64,000 nt of DNA from Sporosarcina beigongshangi. Its GTDB lineage: Bacteria; Actinomycetota; Actinomycetes; Actinomycetales; Micrococcaceae. A model generated the notes under the pieces. The model made no database searches. It was not told where the DNA came from and saw only the letters and a list, made by a program, of their open reading frames with translations. The translations under genes and the position numbers were made by a program. The stretch covers positions 62,001-126,000 of the forward strand of contig NZ_JADHDY010000005.1 in NCBI RefSeq assembly GCF_016820535.1. The letters are read 5' to 3'. Shown piece after piece: positions 47,108 through 55,713 of this stretch (the stretch's first letter is position 1; each line of letters begins with the position of its first letter).

Positions 47108-50100
47108 GTGGCGCAGGACAGATCGGGTGTGAGTATTACCGCATCTTTCAGCTATGCGAAGCCGCGGTGTGCACGGGTGAGCGCTCTCGTGAGAGTATCA
47201 ACCCTTGTGACCAAACCACTGCCCGTGTCCGGGACCGATGATTCCCTCCCCGCCAAACCTGCCGCCAGCTCGCAGGAGCCCTCCACTCCGCCGCGCCGCA
47301 AAGTACCCCGCAGGGCCACAGCGCCTGCAGGTACTCCCGCAAAAAATGCGCCCCAGCCGCTGCTGGTGATTGGCCCGACTCCCACAGCACCTGACACGGA
47401 CGACGCCGGAACCACACCCACGCCAGCACCGGCACCTTCCGCCGCGGCTGACGCGGCAGACGATTCCCCTGCAGGCGAGCCGGCCGAGTCCGACAAGGCT
47501 GCCGAACCGTCCGCTGCCGAGGCGACCGGACATGCCCCCAAAGCTGAGGACGAGACCTCCCTTCCGGCGAAGAGTCCGGAAGCGGAAACGCCCGAACCGG
47601 TCACCCTGGAGAACCCGATTACCGGTGTCGCGAATGAGACTACTCCCGCGGAAGAGTCTGACACAATTTCAGGACAGTCGGCTGACACCAGCCATCCTCT
47701 TTCCACCGAGGACATTGACACGGATGACAGCGCCGTCGGGGAAGCGCCGCTGTCAGCCGAGGCACTGTCAGGCCTGATCGACACTGCCGACGTACCCACC
47801 AGCAATGACCTTTCCAGCGCCGAAGTTGCGCCTCAGGACACCGATGCTGCCGCAGAGCCGGAACTGGCCGCAGCCGCGGAACCGGAGCCGGCCGGCACCC
47901 CTGCCGACGAGGCCGTCGAAAGCCAGCCCGCTGTCGGCGTCGACGCCGATGCCGATGCCGATGCCGATGCCGATGCAAGCATTGACACATTTTCATCATC
48001 GACGACCGCGTTGCAGGACGCCAATGGCCTAGTGGATGGCGACGGCGCAGTAGAACTCGCCGCCGCAGAATCCGAGCCTTCCGTCGCGGCCGAAACTGCT
48101 GATCCCGCAGAAGAAGCGCCAATTGCCCACGCACCCGAGTCCATCGAGATGGCAGAAGAAGCTCCCGAAGCGTCTGAGGCAGCCGAAGCCGCCTGGTCCA
48201 CTGAAGCGGCCGGAGATGACGCCGAGGCAGACACCACCGCTAAGCCCACGGACATCCCGGATGCCGGGCAGACGGTCGTGGAACCCGAGCCGGCCGACGC
48301 AGCTGAAACTGTCGAGCCCGCAGACGAAGTGGTCATTGCCGACGCACCCGAGTCCGCTGTAACAACAGTAGAAGCCGTAGTTGCAGACGCACCTGAGGCC
48401 TCCGAAGCCGCAAGACCAGCCGAACAGGCAGGCATCCCCGAAGATGAACAGCTTGTCGCGGAACCTGAACCGGCCGAAGCCCCCGAAGCCGACTGGATCG
48501 CGGAAGATGCTGCGCAGTCTTATTCGGCCGTCGCTGGCACGTCTGCGCAGACAATTGCCGCTGACGAGCCGGTGCCCAGTTCTGAAGCACCGGTGGTGCC
48601 CGAGGCGGATTCACCGGCTGGGACCCCCGCCCACGAAGTCTTTGAGCCGGCAGACGACGCCTTTGATGACGAACCGCCATTCAACTTTGACTTGCTGACC
48701 AGGCCGGAACCAGACGCCCCGGCTCCCACCCGGACAGACGAGCCGGCTGCACGCACCGAATCACCCATGGTGGTTGCGCCTGCCAGCAGCACCGACGCTG
48801 AAGCAGGGTCAACGTTCGATGTTGCGGCATTCCTTAAGCCCGAGACCGAGTCCGGCACTGAGGGGCAGGCACCCGCAGAAGAGCCGATCGGATTCATCTG
48901 GCCTTCGGCGGGCGAGGAGGCCACGGCCGCCGGGAAACCGGAATCACCTGCTCCCGCGGCCAAGGCACCCCAGTCAAATGTGGCACGGGCCCTCGCCGCG
49001 TGGACGGCGGAGTCTGAGGCGGAGTCCAGCGAGGAGCCGCCTGCCGCCGAATCGGAAACCGGAGTCAATTCCGCGTCGTCCTCGCGCCGCAGCCGGCGCA
49101 GGGCAGAAAACAAGGCAGTCTCAGTCGTCGCAGCGGAGCAGCCCGCCACCTCACCGGTGGAGCAGGCCATTGATGGCCTCGAAGATGTGGCACCGGAGGC
49201 AGAGACGGACGAGCAACTGGCACCGGCACCGGCAAAGAAACAGAAGAAACAGAAGAAGGAACGCAAGCCCCGCAAGAAGAGCCGGACTTTCCTGATTCTG
49301 GCCGCGATCGTTGTTCTGGTGCTGGCACTGGGCACCGTCCTGTACACCGTCAGCAACGACAACACCTCGACCGAACAAACAGAGAAGGACAGGCAGGCAG
49401 CATATGCTGCAACCAACTCCCTGCTGGAGCAGGTCAATGAATTGCTGGCGATCCAACAGGAACCCGCAGTCATGGACCAACTCACGCAGGCTGCCGCTGA
49501 CCTTGCCGCCCAGAGCGCGGCGCTCGACGACGGCATGCCGAAGGGCACGTTCTCTGCCATTTCGTCGGGGGCGACCTCGTCCGCACCGACCCTTGCACCG
49601 GCGTCCGTGCCGGGCGTGGTGACCGCCCTGCAAGAGAACGGTGATGCCCTCCTCAAGGACGCGATTTACGCCAGCAAGGCCATGGGCCGCATCTTTGCCT
49701 CCACCGGGACCAACCAGTTGCTGCGCAGCCAGTCGCTGGCTTCGGCCGCCAATGTGCAGTTGCCTGCCTCCACCATGCTGGCAGGAAGCAACAAGTTCAT
49801 CCTGGCGACGGGCCCCGAATGCAAGTCCGCCAAGACCCCGCGCGAAGGCGTCAGCCTGGACGGGGCGCTCCGGGCAGCCGCGGAGGGCGAGCAGAAGGCC
49901 GTCTACGCCTACCAGGTTGCCTCCGCACACCTTGGCGGCGATGAGGGCCTGCGCGGACGGACTTTGACCGCCAAGCACCAAGACAAACTGGAGTCGCTCA
50001 ACGCCGAGCTGGCCGCGCGCTGCCTGCCCACCGTGACCCTGGCCGCGGGCTACGCCCTCAGCCCGGACTTCACGGCCCAGCCGGCCGTCGCACTGGCCGG

Positions 50101-50365
50101 CCTTGAAAACGAGCTCGCCGCCACCTACGCCGACCTGGCAGCCCTGAGTTCCCCCATGGCTGAGCCGATTGTCGCAACCGCCGTTTCGGACGCAAGCGGC
50201 GCACCCGTTGACAAGGATCCCACCAGCCCCACACCCACCTCGAAGGCCGGAGTCACCTCGGAACTGCGCGAAATCGCGGTGGCCTGGCTGCTGGACACCA
50301 CCCGGACCCAGGTCAGCTGGGGCGGGACAGTTGCCGCCCTGCCTGGCATAACTGCCGCGAAGTAG
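47108..50365 (+). CDS. Very large acidic membrane protein with C-terminal DUF4439 (ferritin-like) domain
   Basis: The frame gives up to 1,085 residues. About 35-700 is low-complexity, rich in Ala, Glu, Pro and Asp, with degenerate repeats. A basic Lys/Arg block (KKQKKQKKERKPRKKSR, about 711-727) precedes one membrane helix (about 729-748), so the acidic part should be cytoplasmic. The outer part ends in a DUF4439 domain (about 910-1040, EGEQKAVYAYQVASAHLGGD), a ferritin-like helical bundle. Typical homologs beside rimP are much shorter. The start is uncertain: GTG codons at 47108, 47129, 47177 and 47207 are in frame, none with a convincing RBS; 47207 (VTKPLPVSG) fits composition best. Function is unknown. 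Confidence 0.75.
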   Translation: MAQDRSGVSITASFSYAKPRCARVSALVRVSTLVTKPLPVSGTDDSLPAKPAASSQEPSTPPRRKVPRRATAPAGTPAKNAPQPLLVIGPTPTAPDTDDAGTTPTPAPAPSAAADAADDSPAGEPAESDKAAEPSAAEATGHAPKAEDETSLPAKSPEAETPEPVTLENPITGVANETTPAEESDTISGQSADTSHPLSTEDIDTDDSAVGEAPLSAEALSGLIDTADVPTSNDLSSAEVAPQDTDAAAEPELAAAAEPEPAGTPADEAVESQPAVGVDADADADADADASIDTFSSSTTALQDANGLVDGDGAVELAAAESEPSVAAETADPAEEAPIAHAPESIEMAEEAPEASEAAEAAWSTEAAGDDAEADTTAKPTDIPDAGQTVVEPEPADAAETVEPADEVVIADAPESAVTTVEAVVADAPEASEAARPAEQAGIPEDEQLVAEPEPAEAPEADWIAEDAAQSYSAVAGTSAQTIAADEPVPSSEAPVVPEADSPAGTPAHEVFEPADDAFDDEPPFNFDLLTRPEPDAPAPTRTDEPAARTESPMVVAPASSTDAEAGSTFDVAAFLKPETESGTEGQAPAEEPIGFIWPSAGEEATAAGKPESPAPAAKAPQSNVARALAAWTAESEAESSEEPPAAESETGVNSASSSRRSRRRAENKAVSVVAAEQPATSPVEQAIDGLEDVAPEAETDEQLAPAPAKKQKKQKKERKPRKKSRTFLILAAIVVLVLALGTVLYTVSNDNTSTEQTEKDRQAAYAATNSLLEQVNELLAIQQEPAVMDQLTQAAADLAAQSAALDDGMPKGTFSAISSGATSSAPTLAPASVPGVVTALQENGDALLKDAIYASKAMGRIFASTGTNQLLRSQSLASAANVQLPASTMLAGSNKFILATGPECKSAKTPREGVSLDGALRAAAEGEQKAVYAYQVASAHLGGDEGLRGRTLTAKHQDKLESLNAELAARCLPTVTLAAGYALSPDFTAQPAVALAGLENELAATYADLAALSSPMAEPIVATAVSDASGAPVDKDPTSPTPTSKAGVTSELREIAVAWLLDTTRTQVSWGGTVAALPGITAAK
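47950..47979 (+). repeat. Hexanucleotide tandem repeat within the DUF4439 gene
   Basis: GCCGAT is repeated about five times in a row, encoding an Ala-Asp run (DADADADADADAS in the protein). Six-base units keep the reading frame whatever the copy number, so length variation would alter only the linker. Confidence 0.75.
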
Positions 50366-50367
50366 GC

Positions 50368-50404
50368 GCGGGGTGCCCTGCGGACGCACCACAGGGCACC
50401 CCGC
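50368..50404 (+). terminator. Hairpin after the DUF4439 gene
   Basis: Perfect 13-bp arms GCGGGGTGCCCTG (50368-50380) and CAGGGCACCCCGC (50392-50404) with an 11-base loop, starting 3 bp after the stop. Confidence 0.85.
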
Positions 50405-50489
50405 CAAGTGAGATTGAGGATAGCCAAGCCTTCGCGAGGACATCCTTTCCTTGCTGGCGGCGTGCCAGGCGAGGTGGTGAGATGGCTCC

Positions 50490-51221
50490 ATGAAGCAATC
50501 ACAAGATGTGTCGCGGCCGCGGGAGCTGTCCCACACAGGAGAAATCGCGCAACGGCTTAACTGGCTGCGGGCAGGCGTCCTGGGCGCCAACGACGGCATT
50601 GTCTCCGTCGCCGCCGTCGTGGTTGGTGTCGCCGGGGCAACAGGCGGCACGGGCCCCCTCATCACCGCCGGAATGTCCGCCCTGGTGGGTGGTGCCATTT
50701 CGATGGCGTTGGGCGAATACGTCTCGGTCAGCAGCCAAAGCGACAGCCAAAAGCACATGATTGCTGCCCAGGCGGCCGCGCTTGAGGGTGCACCGGAGGA
50801 GAGCCTGGCCCGCTTGACGCGCGTGTACGAAGCGAAGGGCCTCTCCCCCGACACTGCTGCACGGGTTGCCTCCGAACTGACCGACCATGACGCGCTGGGC
50901 GCCCACCTGCAGGCTGAACTAAATCTTGACGAGAACGATGTCGTGAGCCCTTGGCATGCCGCGTTTGCCTCGGCCATTGCCTTCACGATCGGCGCCATAC
51001 TCCCCTTGCTGGCAATCCTGCTGCCTCCGGACAACATCCGGGTTCCCGTCACCTTTGTGGCCGTGCTGCTGGCCTTGGCCGTGACCGGCTGGATCGGGGC
51101 TTCCATCGGCGGCGGATCACGCATCAAGGCGGCCGGCCGCGTGGTGCTGGGAGGCGCCCTGGCGCTCGTGGCCACGTTCCTGGTCGGCAGCTTGCTCGGT
51201 TCCAGCGGATTGATTGGATAA
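50490..51221 (+). CDS. VIT1/CCC1-family transporter (probable iron/manganese transport)
   Basis: A 243-residue membrane protein of the VIT1/CCC1 family, which moves ferrous iron or manganese. The first helix holds the conserved GVLGANDGIVSVAAVV, followed by GGAISMALGEYVSVSSQSD. Five helices are predicted, with a cytoplasmic helical segment (about 85-145) rich in Glu and Asp as in metal-sensing parts of the family. The ATG at 50490 lies after GAGGTGGTGAG. It nearly abuts the kinase gene. Confidence 0.9.
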   Translation: MKQSQDVSRPRELSHTGEIAQRLNWLRAGVLGANDGIVSVAAVVVGVAGATGGTGPLITAGMSALVGGAISMALGEYVSVSSQSDSQKHMIAAQAAALEGAPEESLARLTRVYEAKGLSPDTAARVASELTDHDALGAHLQAELNLDENDVVSPWHAAFASAIAFTIGAILPLLAILLPPDNIRVPVTFVAVLLALAVTGWIGASIGGGSRIKAAGRVVLGGALALVATFLVGSLLGSSGLIG

Positions 51222-51231
51222 ACACTGTCCC

Positions 51232-52224
51232 GTGACCACCAGAGTTGAAGTCCCCGACGCCCTTCGGCTGCGCCACCGCCAAACTGCGGTGGGCCGACAT
51301 TGGCTCGGCGAGGTGCCAGGCTACGTCGAACAAGCCCTGGCCCAGTGGCAGCTGCGCCTGGACCTGCCGCCCGATGGCCAGCCGTGGCACGGCCATTCAG
51401 GCATTGTGGTGCCCGTACTCATGGCCGACGGCGGGCATGCGGCCCTCAAGGTGGCCTTTCCCCACGACGAGGCCGTGCTGGAACCGCTGGCACTCGCCCT
51501 GTGGGGCGGATCCGGTGCGGTGCGGATGCTGGCGCACGACACATCCATCGGTGCGATGCTGCTGGAGCGGCTGGATGAGCGGCGTTCCCTCCTGGAACTT
51601 CCCATGGAGGAGGCCGTCCCCGCATGGGGTGCTGTGATGGCGGAACTGCGGGTCCACCCCGACGCCCGGCCGGAATGGCGGGAACTGCCCCACATCGCGG
51701 CCACCGCTGAACGGTACAGCGACGAGCTTCCCCAGGTCTGGATGGAACTGGGTGAGCCGTTCCCCCGCTGGCTGCTGGAGGCCGCCCTGGAGGTCTGCCA
51801 AACGCGCGGTGCCGTGGGCCGGCGCAGCAGCAACGACGTGCTGGTCCACACGGACCTGCACTACCAAAACGTCCTGGCCCGGCCCGACGGCGCCGCCGGC
51901 TACCTTGCCATTGATCCACAGGTTCAGGTGGGCGACGCAGAATTCGCAGTGGCACCCTGCCTCTGGAACCGTATCCAGGACCTGCCGGTGCTTGACACCG
52001 AAGCCGCCTTGCGCCGTCGGGCGTCAGCGCTGTCCCGGGCGGCCGGCCTCGACGAAGACCTGGCCGGCGCATGGGCTGTCCTTCGCGAAGTGGAGAATGC
52101 TCTGTCCTATTTTTCGGACTCACTGATGCACGACGCCCAGCGTTCCCTGTGGGTGGCCAGCACCATGGCGGGGCGCACCCTGCCCGGGCTGCCGGCCGCG
52201 CACGAGCTGCACCGGCTGTACTAA
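51232..52224 (+). CDS. APH(6)-like aminoglycoside/hydroxyurea phosphotransferase family kinase
   Basis: A 330-residue kinase-fold protein. The catalytic loop is VHTDLHYQNV (His206, Asp208, Asn213) and the metal-binding segment is AIDPQVQVGD. The overall pattern matches the streptomycin 6-kinase/hydroxyurea kinase family. Such genes are common in soil actinobacteria and many do not confer resistance, so the substrate is open. I chose GTG at 51232 (VTTRVEVPDALRL), 10 bp after the transporter stop; a TTG at 51214 is the alternative. It overlaps the convergent permease gene by 4 bp. Confidence 0.85.
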   Translation: MTTRVEVPDALRLRHRQTAVGRHWLGEVPGYVEQALAQWQLRLDLPPDGQPWHGHSGIVVPVLMADGGHAALKVAFPHDEAVLEPLALALWGGSGAVRMLAHDTSIGAMLLERLDERRSLLELPMEEAVPAWGAVMAELRVHPDARPEWRELPHIAATAERYSDELPQVWMELGEPFPRWLLEAALEVCQTRGAVGRRSSNDVLVHTDLHYQNVLARPDGAAGYLAIDPQVQVGDAEFAVAPCLWNRIQDLPVLDTEAALRRRASALSRAAGLDEDLAGAWAVLREVENALSYFSDSLMHDAQRSLWVASTMAGRTLPGLPAAHELHRLY

Positions 52225-53021
52225 TTGCCGGCGAAGTTCTCGTTCCAGACGTCGATTCCCAACTTGATGATGAGCGCCGTGACCACTACGAGGAACACAA
52301 TCCGGATGAAGCGGCTTCCCTGGGTCACCGCCGTGCGCGCACCGAGGTAGCCGCCGGCCATGTTGGCACCGCCGAGGATCAGGCCCACACCCCACAGCAG
52401 CGAGCCGTGCGGGAGGAAGAACATGAGTGCGCCGGCGTTGGTCGCGAGGTTGACGATTTTCGCCTTCGCACTGGCCTCGAGGAACGCATAGCCCATGAAG
52501 CTGACCATGGCGATGACCAGAAACGAGCCGGTGCCTGGCCCGATCAGGCCGTCGTAAAAACCGATCACGGCGCCGATGCAGGCAGCCACCACATAGTGCG
52601 TGCGCCCTGCATGGCGCAGCGCGGTGTGCGCACCCATGCCCGGCCGAAACGCCGTGAAGAGCAGCACCGCCACCAGCGCCGCCACGATGATCGGCTTGAA
52701 CACCTCGCCCGGCAGGCTGGCCGCCACAACGGCTCCGCCCACACTGCCCACCAGGGCGACGGCGGCCATGGGCAGCGCAGTTCGCATGTCCGGTTTCACG
52801 CGCCGGTAATAGGTGACCGAGCTCGTCGCCGTGCCGAAGATCGAGCCCATCTTGTTGGTTGCCAATGCCTGAACGGGTGTTATTCCGGGAATCATGAGCA
52901 TGACGGGTAACTGAATCAGCCCGCCACCGCCAACAACGGCGTCAATCCAGCCCGCGGCAAAGCCCGCCACGATGACCAGCAGGATCGTGGCCATGGTGAC
53001 GTTCTCAAAGCCGGAAATCAT
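52221..53021 (-). CDS. TSUP-family permease (TauE/SafE type)
   Basis: A 266-residue membrane protein with about eight helices and the duplicated TSUP pattern: GFAAGWIDAVVGGGGLIQLPVM near the N-terminus and IGFYDGLIGPGTGSFLVIAM in the second half. Family members export sulfite, sulfoacetate or related anions; the substrate here cannot be read from the sequence. No sulfur gene lies beside it. Confidence 0.9.
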   Translation of the reverse strand: MISGFENVTMATILLVIVAGFAAGWIDAVVGGGGLIQLPVMLMIPGITPVQALATNKMGSIFGTATSSVTYYRRVKPDMRTALPMAAVALVGSVGGAVVAASLPGEVFKPIIVAALVAVLLFTAFRPGMGAHTALRHAGRTHYVVAACIGAVIGFYDGLIGPGTGSFLVIAMVSFMGYAFLEASAKAKIVNLATNAGALMFFLPHGSLLWGVGLILGGANMAGGYLGARTAVTQGSRFIRIVFLVVVTALIIKLGIDVWNENFAGN

Positions 53022-53083
53022 TGCATCCTATTCACTGTCTGGACGGTTCGGAACCGACATTTTTCCGGCGACTATCCGACGCG

Positions 53084-53217
53084 TCGGCCGCGGGCGGCCT
53101 TTGGCGTTTCCTTTACGTCGCCTACAAAAAATGCCGGCTCCTGAACCTTACGAACAGGGCTGCGGAGCCCGTGTTTCCGTAGGCCGCGTCAGGGAGGCCG
53201 AGGCCGCCCGCGGCCGA
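53084..53217. repeat. Pair of 17-bp inverted repeats flanking 100 bp between TSUP gene and proS
   Basis: Arms 53084-53100 (TCGGCCGCGGGCGGCCT) and 53201-53217 are perfect complements. The 100 bases between them include an AT-richer island. The right arm lies 51 bp after the proS stop and may take part in termination, but the distance between arms is unusual for a terminator. Confidence 0.5.
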
Positions 53218-53267
53218 TTGGCCGGAAAGCGGCCGAGGGAATGCGGGTCCGCAGCCCGGGCCGCCAA

Positions 53268-55061
53268 CTACTGCTGGTCGAGGATGTACTGCACAGCCTC
53301 GGCAACGGCGATGTTTTCGGCAACGCCAGTTGCGCGGTTCTTGATCTCGACGACGCCGTCCACCAGTCCGCGGCCGACGGCCAGGATGGTGGGGACGCCG
53401 ATGAGCTCGGCGTCGCCGAACTTCACGCCGGGGGAAACCTTGGGGCGGTCGTCGTAGATGACTTCCAGTCCGGCGGTTTCCAGGTCGGCGGTCAGTTGTG
53501 CTGCGGTGTCGAAAATCTCCTCGCCTCGGCCCACGGCCACGACGTGGACATCGGCGGGCGCCACGTTGGCGGGCCAGATCAAGCCCCTGTCATCGTGGTT
53601 GGACTCGGCCAGCGCGGCGACGGCGCGGGTGACGCCGATGCCGTAGGAGCCCATTGTCACGGTGGCCAGTTTGCCGTTCTGGTCCAGGACCTTCAGGTCA
53701 AGGGACTGCGCATACTTGCGGCCCAGTGCGAAGATGTGGCCCATTTCGATGCCGCGGGCGGCTTCCAGGGGGCCGGACCCGTCCGGGGCGGGGTCGCCTT
53801 CACGGACCTGGGCGGCCTCGATGGTGCCGTCCCAAGTGAAGTCGCGGCCCGCAACGAGGCCGAAGACGTGCTTGCCTTCTTCGTTGGCGCCGGTGATCCA
53901 GGTGGTGCCGGAGACAACACGCGGATCGACCAGGTAGAGCAGCTTGGTGGCTGCCTCGGCACCGAGCACGGCAGCGTCCAGCGCCAGGCCGGGCCCGATG
54001 TAGCCCTTGACCAGGCCAGGGTGCTTCTTGAGGTCGGCTTCGTTGGCGGCTTCCACGCCGACCTCGCCGCCCACCTCAAGGTGCACGCCGATGTTGGCTT
54101 CAATGCGCTTGAGGTCAACGTCACGGTCACCCGGCAGGGCAACGACGACGATCTGGCGTTCGCCGGTGGGAAGGTCGATGGCCAGGACGACGTTCTTCAG
54201 GGTGTCGGCTGCCGTCCATGCACCCTCGGCACGCGGGGCCAGCTGGTTGGCGGCCGCAACGAGCGTGTCGATGGTCGGCGTCTCGGGGGTGTCCCGGACA
54301 ACCGCTGCGGGGGCGTTGCTGAAGTCAATGTCGTCGGGGACAACCGTGGTGACGGCTTCGACGTTGGCCGCGTAGCCGCCTGCGGAACGGACGTAGGTGT
54401 CCTCGCCGATGGCCATAGGGTGCAGGAATTCCTCGCTGCGGGAGCCGCCCATGGCGCCGGCCGTGGCGGCGACGGGGACAACCTCGAGGCCGAGGCGCTC
54501 AAAAATGCGCAGGTAGGCACCGCGGTGTGCCATGTAGCTGGCTTCCAGTCCGGCGTCGTCAATGTCGAAGGAATAGGAGTCCTTCATGATGAACTCGCGG
54601 CCGCGGAGCAGGCCTGCGCGGGGGCGTGCCTCGTCACGGTACTTGTTCTGGATCTGGTACAGGCTCAGGGGCAGGTCCTTGTACGAGGAGTAAAGGTCCT
54701 TGACCAGCAGCGTGAACATTTCCTCGTGCGTGGGTGCCAGCAGGTAGTCGGCACCCTTGCGGTCCTGCAGGCGGAAAATGCCGTCACCGTATTCCAACCA
54801 GCGGTTGGTGGCCTCGTAGGGTTCCTTGGGCAGCAGGGCCGGGAAGTGGACTTCCTGGGCGCCGATGGCATCCATCTCCTCACGGACAATGGCTTCGACC
54901 TTGCGCAGCACGCGCAGGCCCAGCGGGAGCCAGGTGTAGATGCCCGGGGCCGCGCGGCGGATGTAGCCGGCACGGAGCAGCAACTTGTGGCTGTCCACTT
55001 CAGCATCGACGGGATCTTCACGCAGGGTGCGGAGAAAGAGTGTGGAAAGGCGAAGTGCCAC
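53268..55061 (-). CDS. proS: Prolyl-tRNA synthetase
   Basis: A class II synthetase that charges tRNA-Pro. The 597-residue protein is the bacterial type with an inserted editing domain (about 225-400). Motif 2 is in [17 protein letters not shown] (about 145) and motif 3 is [14 protein letters not shown] (about 470). The start is GTG at 55061 ([16 protein letters not shown]); the frame is open for 63 bases more but that part is not conserved and no RBS is clear. No T-box is visible. Confidence 0.95.
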   Translation of the reverse strand: MALRLSTLFLRTLREDPVDAEVDSHKLLLRAGYIRRAAPGIYTWLPLGLRVLRKVEAIVREEMDAIGAQEVHFPALLPKEPYEATNRWLEYGDGIFRLQDRKGADYLLAPTHEEMFTLLVKDLYSSYKDLPLSLYQIQNKYRDEARPRAGLLRGREFIMKDSYSFDIDDAGLEASYMAHRGAYLRIFERLGLEVVPVAATAGAMGGSRSEEFLHPMAIGEDTYVRSAGGYAANVEAVTTVVPDDIDFSNAPAAVVRDTPETPTIDTLVAAANQLAPRAEGAWTAADTLKNVVLAIDLPTGERQIVVVALPGDRDVDLKRIEANIGVHLEVGGEVGVEAANEADLKKHPGLVKGYIGPGLALDAAVLGAEAATKLLYLVDPRVVSGTTWITGANEEGKHVFGLVAGRDFTWDGTIEAAQVREGDPAPDGSGPLEAARGIEMGHIFALGRKYAQSLDLKVLDQNGKLATVTMGSYGIGVTRAVAALAESNHDDRGLIWPANVAPADVHVVAVGRGEEIFDTAAQLTADLETAGLEVIYDDRPKVSPGVKFGDAELIGVPTILAVGRGLVDGVVEIKNRATGVAENIAVAEAVQYILDQQ

Positions 55062-55205
55062 GCGGAATATTCCATTTCTTGACGTTGGGTGCTGCCGCCA
55101 TGGGTTTGGACGGCCAGGTACCAATCTACCGGTTCAAGGCGGGGCGTGGCACACCGGCACCAGGGATCAGGCGCTCCATCCCCCGATCCCCGGACGGCGC
55201 TGGGC

Positions 55206-55268
55206 CCCTGCTCCCGAGGGGCCCCAAGGACAGGCGCGCCAGCGTCTGTCCTTGGGGAGGGAGCAGGG
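55206..55268 (-). terminator. Nested double hairpin after the small HhH-like gene
   Basis: Outer arms CCCTGCTCCC (55206-55215) and GGGAGCAGGG (55259-55268); inner arms CCCCAAGGACAG (55222-55233) and CTGTCCTTGGGG (55246-55257), both perfect. It abuts the stop codon at 55270, so the gene ends inside the base of the structure. Confidence 0.8.
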
Positions 55269-55269
55269 A

Positions 55270-55494
55270 CTAGCCGGCCTTGTTCTCCAAGGCGACCAGC
55301 ACGCCGGCAACGGCAAAGTATTTGTTGCAGCCGAGCTCCCTGATGGTCTTGATGCCCAGCAGCTCTTTCAAGGCCGCCGCCTTGGCATCAGTGATTCCGG
55401 CCAGCGCCGCCGGAGAGGCGTCCAGAATCTCCCCCAGGCTCTTGTCCTCGAATTCCTTGTCGAGCGCCTTCTCCAAATTTACTGAAACTGCCAT
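55270..55494 (-). CDS. Small helix-hairpin-helix-like protein
   Basis: A 74-residue protein, MAVSVNLEKALDKEFEDKSL at the start. The middle (GEILDASPAALAGITDAKAA and ELLGIKTIRELG) resembles two helix-hairpin-helix units of the kind that bind DNA backbone or mediate protein contacts. The family is not recognised and function is unknown. The ATG at 55494 follows AAAGGA. It is a single gene closed by the nested hairpin, divergent from the ABC exporter genes. Confidence 0.7.
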   Translation of the reverse strand: MAVSVNLEKALDKEFEDKSLGEILDASPAALAGITDAKAAALKELLGIKTIRELGCNKYFAVAGVLVALENKAG

Positions 55495-55646
55495 GGCACG
55501 AATCCTTTCGGCAATGCATGTCTCCACATCAGGGCGGATGGCGCACCCGGCCGGTGCCGCCAGTGCAAAACTACGCGCCCGGACGCTTCCGGACAATAGT
55601 TTCCCGCGAAGGAGACCGGAGCCCGGCGCGGCCCGCGCGGAGGTGC

Positions 55647-55675
55647 TGGACACTCCCCTGCCCCGGGTCTAGTTT
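55647..55675 (+). promoter_or_regulatory. Promoter of the ABC exporter operon
   Basis: A -35 element TGGACA (55647-55652), 17 bases, and a -10 element TAGTTT (55670-55675). The ATG follows 39 bases later with AGGAGGC as RBS. Confidence 0.6.
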
Positions 55676-55713
55676 GAAGGCAGAGCATCCGCACCGGCAG
55701 TCCAGGAGGCAGC

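Noticed and set aside
49151-51175. Long minus-strand open frame opposite the DUF4439 and VIT genes (674 codons)
   Set aside because: It crosses two well-supported genes and their terminator in antisense and has no domain.
55062-55205. T-box leader before proS
   Set aside because: No T-box consensus sequence is visible on the minus strand, and actinobacterial T-boxes are mostly found on ileS.
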